A stretch of DNA of 64,000 nucleotides from a virus, in the IMG/VR virus record IMGVR_UViG_3300021168_000002, positions 37,725-101,724 of that record. One strand, written 5' to 3'. The translations under genes were made by a program, and so were the position numbers. Under the pieces are notes generated by a model, which was given only the letters and a program-made list of their open reading frames with translations, made no database searches and was not told the DNA's origin. Positions 52,122 through 60,075 of the stretch are shown here, piece after piece (the stretch's first letter is position 1; each line of letters begins with the position of its first letter).

Positions 52122-53765
52122 TTACGCGCGCCATTGGTCTGCATAGATTGTGATAATGCTACGCTTACCATTCGGATACGTTACGATATGCGAGTGCGTC
52201 CAATTGCTGGGTCCCTTCGTGTAATCCCATCGCAGCTTGCTGCTCGTCCCCGCGACGTACAGCCCATTGTAGATGCCCGTGGCATGAGTGTGGGCGGTAT
52301 TCGCCTTCCGGCCCATCTTAGATAAGTTGTCCGGTGTTCCGAAGCGTCCTGCGGGTCCCAGGTGCCCGTGCATGCCGTTCTCGATCTTCCGCCCGCAGGT
52401 CTTGAATGGTTCATCTGCCGACAAGAATTTCGCGTATTTGTAGCCTGCTTCTCGGAGCGCGTATTCAAGCACGTTGATGTCGCGTACAAACTTTGGATTT
52501 GCCGTGCGGGCGCGAGATTCTTCCTCCGTCACCCCATTGCGAATCTTCCCATACAGATATGACTGCAGTTTCAAAAAGATTTCGGTGTTCGGCGGGTCCT
52601 TACGATAATCGTACTCGCGGAGCCAACGTTTAATCCACGCATCGTCGTGGTTCGAGTCGACGATCACGGTCGAAGAAAATTTACGCTCATATCGGGTCAA
52701 CAGCTTGACGGTGTCCACCAGTTCATTCTCCAGCTTGTGGTATCCGCGTAGCCAAGTGTGGAACTTCTCGTGATTCGTTTGGTACTTACGCTGGTGCGGA
52801 TTGACAGCCGCGCCCTCCATCACATCATGCAGGAACTGAAACTTCGGCTGTAGTTCGTCGACCATCTGCAGCGAGGTAGTAACGATGGCCGGGTCTGCGA
52901 ATACACCATGCAGGTCGCCGTGTGTTACAGCCTCCACTCGGTTACCGGTTGTGATCTTGCCGTTGTTTGATATCACATCCAAATCTTGGATGGTGCCCTT
53001 CTCATCTTCATTCAATTGGCGCACCCACCAGTTGCCTGTGGAATTAACTTCAACTAGCAGCCCGCCGTAGATGTGATGAAATTCTGCGATCACGCCTTCG
53101 CGCTTCTGGATATAATTGCGCTGAGTAACTGTGCCGGTGGTGTAATTCAGTTTCACATCCTCGCCCTGCATCGTCGCGATACTGCGCATCGCCAGCTTGG
53201 CGTGGGGAAAGATTGCAGACGCGCGGCCTGTGTACGATTCGAGTCCTGCCAGCGGGTTAACTGCGGTCGGGAGGATATTCATCTCTCCGCACCACACTAG
53301 CCCGGGCGCGAGTTGAACGCGCACATCTTGAATGTAATCGATGACCTTTGGGTCGTACCACAATTCGTGCTCGTACCGTGCTTTCTTGCCGCGCTTCACA
53401 CTCAACTTGCCATATCGATTCTGATTGTAAGTGTACGTGCCGACAATGATCTGCGCGTCATAGTGCTCCGCGAGCGCGAGTAGATTCTGCCACGCTGAAT
53501 CGTGAACGTACGTATTGTTCTGCGCGGAGGTGAGGATGTAACGACGCACCTCGCCGGTCGCTGGCAGCTTCTGCTTCTCTGTCTTCACGCCTTCGATGCT
53601 GCCCGCTGCGAGCGGCTTCTTCATCGCACCCAGCGGTGCCAATGTGCGGCGCACGGTGGAGCGGGCGATGCCTAACTCTACTGCCGTCGCGCGCACATTT
53701 CCGGCGTTGCGCTCGAATGCTGCCAAGACTAAGTCTTCTGATACACGATGCTTTGATATGCTCAT
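52122..53765 (-). CDS. HTH - metallophosphoesterase fusion
   Basis: 547 residues. Residues 1-50 are a helix-turn-helix (NVRATAVELGIARSTVRRTL). Later blocks fit a calcineurin-like phosphoesterase: VTHGDLHGVF (DxH), FLHDVMEG, VIVDSNHDDAW (NHD) and HGHLG with THAHATGIYNGLYVAGT. It may cut or dephosphorylate nucleic acid at sites chosen by the HTH. Function in the phage is not known. Confidence 0.75.
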   Translation of the reverse strand: MSISKHRVSEDLVLAAFERNAGNVRATAVELGIARSTVRRTLAPLGAMKKPLAAGSIEGVKTEKQKLPATGEVRRYILTSAQNNTYVHDSAWQNLLALAEHYDAQIIVGTYTYNQNRYGKLSVKRGKKARYEHELWYDPKVIDYIQDVRVQLAPGLVWCGEMNILPTAVNPLAGLESYTGRASAIFPHAKLAMRSIATMQGEDVKLNYTTGTVTQRNYIQKREGVIAEFHHIYGGLLVEVNSTGNWWVRQLNEDEKGTIQDLDVISNNGKITTGNRVEAVTHGDLHGVFADPAIVTTSLQMVDELQPKFQFLHDVMEGAAVNPHQRKYQTNHEKFHTWLRGYHKLENELVDTVKLLTRYERKFSSTVIVDSNHDDAWIKRWLREYDYRKDPPNTEIFLKLQSYLYGKIRNGVTEEESRARTANPKFVRDINVLEYALREAGYKYAKFLSADEPFKTCGRKIENGMHGHLGPAGRFGTPDNLSKMGRKANTAHTHATGIYNGLYVAGTSSKLRWDYTKGPSNWTHSHIVTYPNGKRSIITIYADQWRA

Positions 53766-53778
53766 ATGTCCCTCGTTT

Positions 53779-54480
53779 CTATAATCCGAAGTGAACGAAT
53801 TGTCTGCCTATGAATCCTATCGCGATTCCCGCGCCAAGCCACTTCAATTTCGATTTCCGCGCGTTGTCTTTTACCAACTTGAGTTCCTCGTTGTCTTTCT
53901 TGATTTGCCCTGCGAGAACTACTGCATCCTGCTTGATGATACCTGCTTGGTCAGATATTGTACCCTCCTGATTCTTGATGACGCCTGCTTGTTGCACCAC
54001 AGTCTGCGCATCAGCGAGTCCCTGGTCCAACTTCGCGACGATCTGTTGACCCAACGGCAGCGGTACAATCAAATCCTGAGATGAGTCGAGAGTGATAGTG
54101 CCCTGCTTAAACCCGGTAATAGTCTCTATGCGGTGGCCAAGTTCTGGCGCAGGAAGCGCTTGGTCGTGGATTATTTGAACCTTCGTTTGGGATTGGATTT
54201 GCGCTATGGATGCGAGGAATGTGGCATTTTCTTTCTGGCGCTCCACCTCATTGGCTGCGTACGCGGCTGCCAGTTGAGAGGAGTGATCTTTCTCTACAGC
54301 CAGGGCCTGCTCTGCGGCTGTAGCGCGGGCTTCTTGAAGAGAGGCCCACTTCGCTTCGACGGAGTAAACTCCGAAGGTCAGCGCGCCTGCTAAGGCCAAG
54401 TAAAGTATGATGTGGTGGCCTGTGAGGAACACGCCGATCTTTGATTCGACCGCTTTGATTTCGCCTGGAATTGCCATCAT
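53779..54480 (-). CDS. Membrane protein with long coiled coil, possible spanin-like
   Basis: 233 residues. N-terminal transmembrane segment (ILYLALAGALTFGVYSVEA), a long Ala/Gln coiled coil (residues 48-110 and 160-210) and a second hydrophobic segment near the end (WLGAGIAIGFIGRQF). One-span inner spanins have a similar start, but the C-terminal hydrophobic segment differs. Function inferred weakly. Confidence 0.6.
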   Translation of the reverse strand: MMAIPGEIKAVESKIGVFLTGHHIILYLALAGALTFGVYSVEAKWASLQEARATAAEQALAVEKDHSSQLAAAYAANEVERQKENATFLASIAQIQSQTKVQIIHDQALPAPELGHRIETITGFKQGTITLDSSQDLIVPLPLGQQIVAKLDQGLADAQTVVQQAGVIKNQEGTISDQAGIIKQDAVVLAGQIKKDNEELKLVKDNARKSKLKWLGAGIAIGFIGRQFVHFGL

Positions 54481-54938
54481 TTACCTCTTCCTTGGTTCAA
54501 TAGCGGTTCCAGGGGGGTCATCAATTTAGCCTCTCGTCTGAGTCTTTTTCTGTGTGCCTTAGTGCCGGTGCGGCCAGGGTATCCGAAGTGATCTCTGCCG
54601 AGTGCTAGCCACGCTGGTGTTAGTTCCAAGTAATACGCGATTCTCTTAGCGAATATCGCCACGGTGAGAGTCGTGATCTTGCCGAGTCCGTACCGTTTGT
54701 ATGCGTTCTCGATCTTGCCGAGTAACGGATTGCATCTTGAACACAGCAGCCCGCGAATCTTTCCAGTGGTGTGGTCGTGGTCCACCGATAGTCGACGGCC
54801 TTTCACAGGCTCCGGTTGTTCGCAGGCATAACAAACGCCGCCTTGAAATGCAAAGATCGCATCGTACATTTCGACGGTCAGCTTGTAGTTGTCCATCAGC
54901 CGCTTAGCGCGAGCGCGTTCTTTTGCTTTGTCGTTCAC
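54477..54938 (-). CDS. Recombination endonuclease VII
   Basis: 153 residues. GGVCYACEQPEPVKGRRLSV, DHDHTTGKIRGLLCSRCN and the LLGKIENAYKRYG tail are the endonuclease VII signature (zinc Cys, catalytic DHDH). It can resolve branched DNA before packaging. A second, different member lies at 13757-14344. Confidence 0.85.
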   Translation of the reverse strand: MNDKAKERARAKRLMDNYKLTVEMYDAIFAFQGGVCYACEQPEPVKGRRLSVDHDHTTGKIRGLLCSRCNPLLGKIENAYKRYGLGKITTLTVAIFAKRIAYYLELTPAWLALGRDHFGYPGRTGTKAHRKRLRREAKLMTPLEPLLNQGRGK

Positions 54939-55020
54939 ATTGTGCTCCCCTAAGGCTCCATTTTATGTGTAAGTAGCCCCTCCCCGCTTGATCTTGCTCG
55001 TTGAAAATTAGTAAAACTTT

Positions 55021-55284
55021 TCAAAGGTCCGGAAGGTGTTCCGGCTTGATCGTGCCATCAGTATCACTGTAAAATTGTGTGATGGAACGGGTCGGGTCTT
55101 GCTCTGTAAGTTTGGCGGCACATTCCATGCAGTACGGCACATCATTTTCTTGATACCAGCATTCGGGCAGGCGCGCTTCTCCGCTCGACGCGCTAGAATA
55201 TAGCGCGGTGCCTCCGATGCCGGTGCGCGTGCATCCTGTGCATGTTAAGGTGATGGCGGTGCCCTCGATTAGCGATAGCTTCAC
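55021..55284 (-). CDS. Zinc-ribbon-containing hypothetical protein
   Basis: 87 residues from GTG 55284 (GTGA overlap). LTCTGCTRTG and PYCMECAAKL give two CxxC knuckles 45 residues apart. The 82 bases between it and the endonuclease VII gene carry no recognised feature. Confidence 0.6.
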   Translation of the reverse strand: MKLSLIEGTAITLTCTGCTRTGIGGTALYSSASSGEARLPECWYQENDVPYCMECAAKLTEQDPTRSITQFYSDTDGTIKPEHLPDL

Positions 55285-55493
55285 AGCGCGGCCTCCGAGT
55301 ATGCGTAGCATGGGGGGTAATCATCAAATCCAGTTCTGTGCGACGTGAGAATAGCGCGCCCGATCTCGACTTCCGGCCCGTCGTCGGTCGGGTCGTACTC
55401 GTAAACGAATGGGCAGTTGTTGCGCTCCCAGAAAATTTGATGGGCCGTCTGGATTGGCCAGAGGGGACTGTGGAACGGCGTATTATTCAGCAT
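55281..55493 (-). CDS. Hypothetical protein
   Basis: 70 residues from ATG 55493, overlapping the end of the next upstream gene by 11 bases. Aromatic, acidic (FVYEYDPTDDGPEVEIGRAI). No family recognised. Confidence 0.6.
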   Translation of the reverse strand: MLNNTPFHSPLWPIQTAHQIFWERNNCPFVYEYDPTDDGPEVEIGRAILTSHRTGFDDYPPCYAYSEAAL

Positions 55494-55632
55494 GCTGTGC
55501 CTCCTGAGGAGGCTGTAGGGCCTCGCGAATCTCGTTCTGGGCTTCCGCCTTGCGCAGACGGTCAATCGTCGCCTGGGGCGACGCGTCGGTAGTTTGGGTG
55601 CGGCTGTTTGCGTGTTTCCAAGTCTTGCTCAT
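55483..55632 (-). CDS. Small helical hypothetical protein
   Basis: 49 residues read from ATG 55632 to TAA 55483-55485. Polar helix (TIDRLRKAEAQNEIREALQP). The ATG overlaps the preceding TGA. Confidence 0.6.
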   Translation of the reverse strand: MSKTWKHANSRTQTTDASPQATIDRLRKAEAQNEIREALQPPQEAQHAE

Positions 55633-55790
55633 GACTGTATATCCTCTCTATCGACAATCTGTATTCGTCCTTCAACCAAAATTATGACGCGCTTGCCGCT
55701 CTCAAGTGTGTCGAGAACAATTGCCTCTGCTTGTGTGCCGCGTTCCTGCAGCACTGTGACGCGCTGGTTCTTCATCAGTTCAGAAGCCAT
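55629..55790 (-). CDS. Small beta-rich hypothetical protein
   Basis: 53 residues read from ATG 55790 to TGA 55629-55631 (an internal ATG gives 48). Strands VTVLQ, AIVLDTL, KRVIILVEGRIQIV suggest a small barrel. Confidence 0.6.
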   Translation of the reverse strand: MASELMKNQRVTVLQERGTQAEAIVLDTLESGKRVIILVEGRIQIVDREDIQS

Positions 55791-55959
55791 TGGCCGGGTC
55801 CTCCTCTATCTTTTGTGACTGCAAAGATTTGAGACGCTTCTTACAGCACTCCCAACACGACGCCTGCCATTCACCTTTCTTATCTTGCAGGGCATACCCC
55901 TCGTCTAATTCTGTGCAGAAAAAGCAAAGCTTTGGCTCCAGTGTCCACTCGGCGCTCAT
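55780..55959 (-). CDS. Small zinc-finger protein
   Basis: 59 residues read from ATG 55959. CFFC and CWECCKK form a likely zinc ribbon 25 residues apart. Overlaps both neighbours. Confidence 0.65.
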   Translation of the reverse strand: MSAEWTLEPKLCFFCTELDEGYALQDKKGEWQASCWECCKKRLKSLQSQKIEEDPANGF

Positions 55960-56066
55960 TCGTGCCTGCCTTTCACGCGGCCCATGTCGATCATGTTGAT
56001 AGCGATAATGCCCATCAATATGAAGAAAATTATCCAGCCGCCTGCCTCGCCAAAATTAGGACTCAA
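55956..56066 (-). CDS. Membrane mini-protein
   Basis: 36 residues from TTG 56066 with AGGAGCG upstream. One hydrophobic segment (WIIFFILMGIIAINMI), basic end. The stop overlaps the next ATG. Confidence 0.5.
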   Translation of the reverse strand: MSPNFGEAGGWIIFFILMGIIAINMIDMGRVKGRHE

Positions 56067-56084
56067 TGTACGCTCCTGTGCAAT

Positions 56085-56297
56085 TTTGAAAAATGGGACG
56101 ATATTGTGCAATCGATGCGCCTAGCAGAAGGGCCTTGGACCTTTGGCCGTTCCCGGGTCTAACCTAGTCGCGCTCCCCGACTCGCCAAGGTGAGGGTTTT
56201 CCCCTCTTCGGTGTCGGACGCGACATTGGTCGTGCCCCTCTGCGAGAAGCATCTGGCCGGGAGGAAGGTCTCTCAGGTCTTCCTCCTGTGCTCTACT
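56085..56297 (-). ncRNA. Candidate structured leader or small RNA
   Basis: Between a promoter (56304-56332) and the first gene (56066). Read on the minus strand it has consecutive hairpins: GGAGGAAG/CTTCCTCC, CGAC-CAAT-GTCG, GAGGG-GAAAA-CCCTC, AGTCG/CGACT and GGCC/GGCC. The first hides an AGGAGGA ribosome site. A 43-codon frame (56252-56121, starting MLLAEGHDQCRV) is open here, so a leader peptide is the alternative. Confidence 0.4.
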
Positions 56298-56303
56298 AAA
56301 ACC

Positions 56304-56332
56304 AGCCTACCACCGATCTAGTTTTCTTGCAA
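56304..56332 (-). promoter_or_regulatory. Promoter with double GTAC box
   Basis: Minus strand: GGTACC-AAA-GTACTA, then TTGCAA, 17-bp spacer, TAGGCT preceded by TGG. The two GTAC elements are the clearest copy of the putative operator. Confidence 0.68.
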
Positions 56333-56356
56333 TAGTACTTTGGTACCGAAAAAGTC

Positions 56357-56797
56357 CTATGACTTCGGCACGCTGGCGGCATACCGCCCGACTTGGTTGC
56401 GAACGAACTGGAGGTGCTTGCAGTTCAATCCCTTCGCGAATTGGGACATCATGAAATTGTCGCAGGAACAAATCCAACCGCGAAAGGTCTTGCGACGGAA
56501 GTACGCGAAGCGGTAGGTCTTACCAGATTCGCCTAGTACCTGTCCGTATACTTTCAGGCCGGTGTCCTTGTGCTTCGTTCGTTTGATGCTGACGATCTCC
56601 ATCACGCTGTCATTGGCACCTGCCGGTCGCAAATCCCTTGCTTCGAAGCCACCTGTCTTTCCGGTCGCTCGCCCGGTGAGCATGTTCACGAGAATATATT
56701 CATCTTCAATACAAAGGCGCGTGACTACACCTTCGCCTGTCCAGTAACTATTCGCGGACGCGGGAATAAAAACCTTATCTCCAATTTGAAATGACAT
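56357..56797 (-). CDS. SWIM zinc-finger protein with KOW-like start
   Basis: 146 residues from ATG 56797. N-terminal FQIGDKVFIPA is a KOW/SH3-like strand pair. ICSCDNFMMSQFAKGLNCKH gives the CxC...CxH SWIM signature (near residue 113), which binds DNA or proteins. AAGG-type site upstream. A hairpin (GGGGCG/CGCCCC, 56830-56852) lies between this gene and the DUF932 gene. Confidence 0.7.
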   Translation of the reverse strand: MSFQIGDKVFIPASANSYWTGEGVVTRLCIEDEYILVNMLTGRATGKTGGFEARDLRPAGANDSVMEIVSIKRTKHKDTGLKVYGQVLGESGKTYRFAYFRRKTFRGWICSCDNFMMSQFAKGLNCKHLQFVRNQVGRYAASVPKS

Positions 56798-56863
56798 GTG
56801 CACTTCCTTTCTCGACTAGAGTCGAACTAGAGGGGCGAGCCATCCCGCCCCCTTGATTCGCAT

Positions 56864-57670
56864 CTAGGCTGCTGCCATGCGCTCCGCGCTGGCCCAGATA
56901 ACTTGATTCAGGTTGACCAGATTGTCGATGCTCTTGACTTCACGAGTCCGGATACGACGCTCGTTGGAGGTGAGACGCTCACCGCGTACGCCGCCGCGAA
57001 TCACGTTCTCTTGGATGCGGTTAAGAACGGTCCACAGGTCTTGTTTGTTGTCGTCATAGCGACGGGCAGCGAGTAGGGAAGCGGGGGTAACGCGTTCCGC
57101 CAGGGGGCTGTCTTCGAAGCGTGCAGCGTGGGCCTCGACGGCCATTTGCAGTGCCTGGGCGTCTGTGAGTTGAATTCCCTGCCACTTTCCGATGGTCTCG
57201 GCAATCTTGGGGGCCTGCCCCATGATGTTGTTCGTTTCTTCGATGACGCGGTCCAAAATGTTACCGGTGTGCCGAATCTTGACCGACTTGCAAGTGGCCT
57301 CTGCCACGATCAAGCCATTCAAGCAACGGACGCGGAAGACGCCGCAGGACAAATCGTAAGTAGAGGTGCCATCATGCGCGTTGGACATCACGGCCTCCAG
57401 AATGTATTCACCAACGGAGGTGACATTCAGGTTCATCTGACGGAAGCGGATTAGATGCTTCGTGAACAATTCCTTGCCCACGATGCGGGAAGAGGACTGC
57501 TGTGCAGAAACGGGAACGAAACCGTTCTTGCGCATTTCATCGATGATGTCTGACGTGGGGATGAAAGTGTAGCGTGAAGACTGTCCCGAGTAGGGTTGAC
57601 CGGCGAAAATTGATGGTGCCCGCTGCTGCAGTTCCTCGTTGGTCAGTTCCCGTGTCGTGAAGTTATTCAT
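56864..57670 (-). CDS. DUF932-type phage/plasmid protein
   Basis: 268 residues. The pattern YTFIPTSDIIDEMRKNGFVP, then SVGEYILEAVMSNAHDGTS and the central GVFRVRCLNGLIVAEA is that of DUF932/DUF945 proteins, frequent on phages and plasmids near ssDNA-handling genes. Function unknown. Confidence 0.75.
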   Translation of the reverse strand: MNNFTTRELTNEELQQRAPSIFAGQPYSGQSSRYTFIPTSDIIDEMRKNGFVPVSAQQSSSRIVGKELFTKHLIRFRQMNLNVTSVGEYILEAVMSNAHDGTSTYDLSCGVFRVRCLNGLIVAEATCKSVKIRHTGNILDRVIEETNNIMGQAPKIAETIGKWQGIQLTDAQALQMAVEAHAARFEDSPLAERVTPASLLAARRYDDNKQDLWTVLNRIQENVIRGGVRGERLTSNERRIRTREVKSIDNLVNLNQVIWASAERMAAA

Positions 57671-57716
57671 TGTTGCTCCTAAGTGAGGCGGCTTCGTGCC
57701 GTTCCTCAGTGTTCAC

Positions 57717-57745
57717 AGTATCTCATGAATCCCGAAATGTGTCAA
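57717..57745 (-). promoter_or_regulatory. Promoter of the DUF932 gene with GTAC box
   Basis: Minus strand: AAAGTACTATTGACA, 17-bp spacer, GATACT preceded by TGA. A 5' leader with a small hairpin (GGC-ACGAA-GCC) precedes the ATG at 57670. Confidence 0.72.
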
Positions 57746-57757
57746 TAGTACTTTAGT

Positions 57758-57958
57758 TTAATGCCCGCCATAGTCGATACTCGGCCTATAGGCCACTTCG
57801 TATTGGACCTCCTCTGCCTGCCTGTGGTGTTTTGGTGGCTTCCTGCGCTTGTCTTCGATCTTGCGCGTAGCTCCAGGCTTCTGTGCCTGATTTCGGGCCA
57901 CCCGGCGCGCGTTGGTGGCTTGATCGAAGACCCCTGTTAGCTTTGTTCGTTTGCCCAT
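57758..57958 (-). CDS. Small very basic protein
   Basis: 66 residues rich in Lys, Arg, Gln (RKIEDKRRKPPKHHRQAEEV). Likely nucleic-acid binding. It overlaps the upstream gene by 22 bases. Confidence 0.6.
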   Translation of the reverse strand: MGKRTKLTGVFDQATNARRVARNQAQKPGATRKIEDKRRKPPKHHRQAEEVQYEVAYRPSIDYGGH

Positions 57959-58239
57959 CGCAGTGCCTCTTCTCCTGTTTCGAATCTCTTAACCTTGCAC
58001 TTGCCAATCCAGCCCGACCATCCGGTATGCTCATTGAAACCATAGGTGCGGCGCTTGCTGCGCGGTACGATAGGCCCACACTCCTCGGGGCCAAGGCACT
58101 CTGCGATTGCGTCTGCTATAGTGACGTCGCCTTCTAATATCAGCGCGCCAGGATACAGCGGTGTCGCCATGCCATCGCCTTGCTGATAAAACATGTTGAT
58201 CGCTTCCAGAATCTCAATTGCCCTTGCGAGTCTGCTCAT
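57937..58239 (-). CDS. Hypothetical protein
   Basis: 100 residues from ATG 58239. Alpha/beta, with TYGFNEHTGWSGWIGKCKVK and a helical end. No family recognised. Confidence 0.6.
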   Translation of the reverse strand: MSRLARAIEILEAINMFYQQGDGMATPLYPGALILEGDVTIADAIAECLGPEECGPIVPRSKRRTYGFNEHTGWSGWIGKCKVKRFETGEEALRWANEQS

Positions 58240-58420
58240 TTTCTGCCTCCGTCTTCCGAATCTGGGTGTACGTGATATCGAGGATGCGTGTAAAGGTGCC
58301 GGTGCCGCGCGCTCTACTGCGGCGCTCCGCATGTGGCATTCCAGCGTCCATAAGACTGCTGCATACTGACCGCTTCAACCCGCAGCCGTGGCAGAATCCG
58401 TCTACGTATGCGTCGCTCAC
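58214..58420 (-). CDS. Small Cys-containing hypothetical protein
   Basis: 68 residues. CHGCGLKRSVC near the start could bind zinc. It overlaps both neighbours. Confidence 0.55.
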   Translation of the reverse strand: MSDAYVDGFCHGCGLKRSVCSSLMDAGMPHAERRSRARGTGTFTRILDITYTQIRKTEAENEQTRKGN

Positions 58421-58746
58421 ACTGCCTCCCTTTCGAGTTTCTCCACGTAATCTTTGGCTTCTTTCAAGCCCAGAATTGCGTTGGCGCGCACCAGCTTGAT
58501 TGCATCGATCTTGTAACCGCCCTGCATCAAACTAAGGGCCTCCGCGTTCATAACAGTGGTGGTGAGTTGCTCCGACAATACTGTGGCGCGGTCAGCCAGT
58601 GTGCGAATGAGATTCGCATCCTGTTCGAAGCCGTCGCGCAGGTACGCGCTTATATTCGACTCCGATAACGTGCGGTATTCTTGAGAAAGCATACGCAGCG
58701 CATCCACGATTAACTTTCTTTCTTCCGGTGTGATTCGAAATATCAT
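58417..58746 (-). CDS. Protein with ribosomal L7/L12 C-terminal-like domain
   Basis: 109 residues from ATG 58746 with TGGAGGCAATC upstream. The last 35 residues, GYKIDAIKLVR and ILGLKEAKDYVEKLE, match the bL12 C-terminal domain (KIxxIKxVR...LGLKEAKxxVE), which recruits translation GTPases. The N-terminal helical part is not L12-like. A role in host translation control is possible; such domains also occur as general small folds. Confidence 0.6.
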   Translation of the reverse strand: MIFRITPEERKLIVDALRMLSQEYRTLSESNISAYLRDGFEQDANLIRTLADRATVLSEQLTTTVMNAEALSLMQGGYKIDAIKLVRANAILGLKEAKDYVEKLEREAV

Positions 58747-58976
58747 GATTGCCTCCAAGTGTAAGTTTGTGATGGCAGCGTAAGCAACATGCTGCCGAGA
58801 TAACTTTGACGCCAGTAGCCCCACAACGTTGCGGTGCGTGTCTTCCAAGGAGTAAGTCTATCGTAAACACGCGTTCGATGCTGGCCGAGTCCGTATAGAT
58901 ACCACGCGTTGCTCGTGGCCTGCGCCGGGTCCTGACATTCAAGTACCTGCACAGAAAATGGGACGCGTACTTTCAA
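58743..58976 (-). CDS. Hypothetical protein
   Basis: 77 residues from TTG 58976 (TTGA overlap). Rich in Trp/Tyr (WYLYGLGQHRTRVYD, LWGYWRQSY). No family recognised. Confidence 0.5.
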   Translation of the reverse strand: MKVRVPFSVQVLECQDPAQATSNAWYLYGLGQHRTRVYDRLTPWKTRTATLWGYWRQSYLGSMLLTLPSQTYTWRQS

Positions 58977-59059
58977 GACTGCGCCGCTAACTTGCGCTCG
59001 ATCTTCTTGGCCTTGAGAATGAGATACACGACAAATACAGGAATAATCAATCCAGTCAT
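58973..59059 (-). CDS. Membrane mini-protein
   Basis: 28 residues read from ATG 59059: TGLIIPVFVVYLILKAKKIE, one span with a basic end. Overlaps the stop of the upstream gene and the start of the downstream gene. Confidence 0.5.
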   Translation of the reverse strand: MTGLIIPVFVVYLILKAKKIERKLAAQS

Positions 59060-59226
59060 GATTGCCTCCTCGTGGCTTTCAGTCCTTCGTTCATCAAATC
59101 AGCTTCCTGACGTAGCTCCCGGGCCTTAACTCGACCAGCCTCGCTCTGCCTGTCTTCGAACAAATTTGCCTCCCGGTAGAGCATCGAAATCTTTGCGCGT
59201 ATCTGGTAACGCTCGCCTTTGCTCAT
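59056..59226 (-). CDS. Small charged helical protein
   Basis: 56 residues read from ATG 59226 to TGA 59056-59058. Basic/acidic helices (YREANLFEDRQSEAGRVKAR). AGGAGG in its end serves the next gene. Confidence 0.6.
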   Translation of the reverse strand: MSKGERYQIRAKISMLYREANLFEDRQSEAGRVKARELRQEADLMNEGLKATRRQS

Positions 59227-59405
59227 TATCGCACCATGCTCCCAAGTTGACCGAGCGGGTTAGTGGTCGCCGCTTGGTAATAGCGCTCCGAGATAATTGC
59301 CACCTCGCCATTGCTTGCATACAGCACCCGATACTCGACGCCGGGGTTTGCACTCGCCAGCTTGGTGAGTGCGTTCTTGATTTGCCGCTGTGTTGGTCTC
59401 TGCAT
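59226..59405 (-). CDS. Small hypothetical protein
   Basis: 59 residues read from ATG 59405 to TAA overlapping the next ATG. VEYRVLYASNGEVAIISERY suggests a small alpha/beta fold. First gene after the promoter at 59425-59453. Confidence 0.6.
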   Translation of the reverse strand: MQRPTQRQIKNALTKLASANPGVEYRVLYASNGEVAIISERYYQAATTNPLGQLGSMVR

Positions 59406-59424
59406 TATGTTCTCCAGTGTTTGA

Positions 59425-59453
59425 AGTGTACCGCGAATTCGAGTTTATTGCAA
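59425..59453 (-). promoter_or_regulatory. Promoter with double GTAC box
   Basis: Minus strand: GGTACC-TTT-GTACCA, then TTGCAA, 17-bp spacer, TACACT. The only member without a TG extended -10. The boxes overlap the end of the 59445-60074 gene. Confidence 0.65.
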
Positions 59454-60074
59454 TGGTACAAAGGTACCGATCTTTGCTAGTACTGCGCGGCGCTGGTATT
59501 CTGCAGCATCGAAGCGGGGTCGGGCCTCGACTGCAGGCGGCGCTGGTGCGACCACAGCGGCCTGAGGCAAGACTTCTATCGTCGGCTGGGCTGGCTGTAT
59601 GATCTCCCAGCAAGATGTCATGAGCGCACGCATCTTGCTCTTGCCTAGATTGTCGAATAGCACGCCGTCAACGTATGCAAATGCGTGGGAGGTGCAGGTC
59701 AGGTAGAATCGCCCTTTACGTGGCAGGTGGCGCAGCGCGGCTGCTACTGTGCTGCCTGTCTGCCTGGGGCGACGCGCGTACATTCTGTATCCTTGAATGA
59801 CTGCAGGACTACAGGTGTTGAAAGCGGGGCGCATACGAATGTAAGGCTTAAAAATGACATCCAGAATCTGGCCGCTGTTTTTCATTTTGGTGAGCACAGA
59901 TTGAATGTCGCAGTCGCGCATCCCGCGACGATTGCGTCGACCTTGCTGTGCACAAATCGTGTGGGCCTCGGCGTACGATATGCCCACGCTGTGCGCCAGA
60001 GCAATCACGCTGCAGTCGCGCGTCTCGAATGGGTGAGTCTTGCTGCGTCCCGCGTCTGAGGTGTGCGTGAGCAT
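59445..60074 (-). CDS. Cysteine-peptidase-like protein
   Basis: 209 residues from ATG 60074 (GGAG upstream). RDCSVIALAHSVGISYAEAH, then GRRNRRGM and RFYLTCTSHAFAYVDGVLFD. A Cys followed by a helix, then a His and an Asp in a strand pair, is the order of papain/C39-like peptidases and their inactive relatives. The C-terminal 50 residues are Pro/Ala-rich. The catalytic call is from motif order only. Confidence 0.5.
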   Translation of the reverse strand: MLTHTSDAGRSKTHPFETRDCSVIALAHSVGISYAEAHTICAQQGRRNRRGMRDCDIQSVLTKMKNSGQILDVIFKPYIRMRPAFNTCSPAVIQGYRMYARRPRQTGSTVAAALRHLPRKGRFYLTCTSHAFAYVDGVLFDNLGKSKMRALMTSCWEIIQPAQPTIEVLPQAAVVAPAPPAVEARPRFDAAEYQRRAVLAKIGTFVPLQ

Positions 60075-60075
60075 G

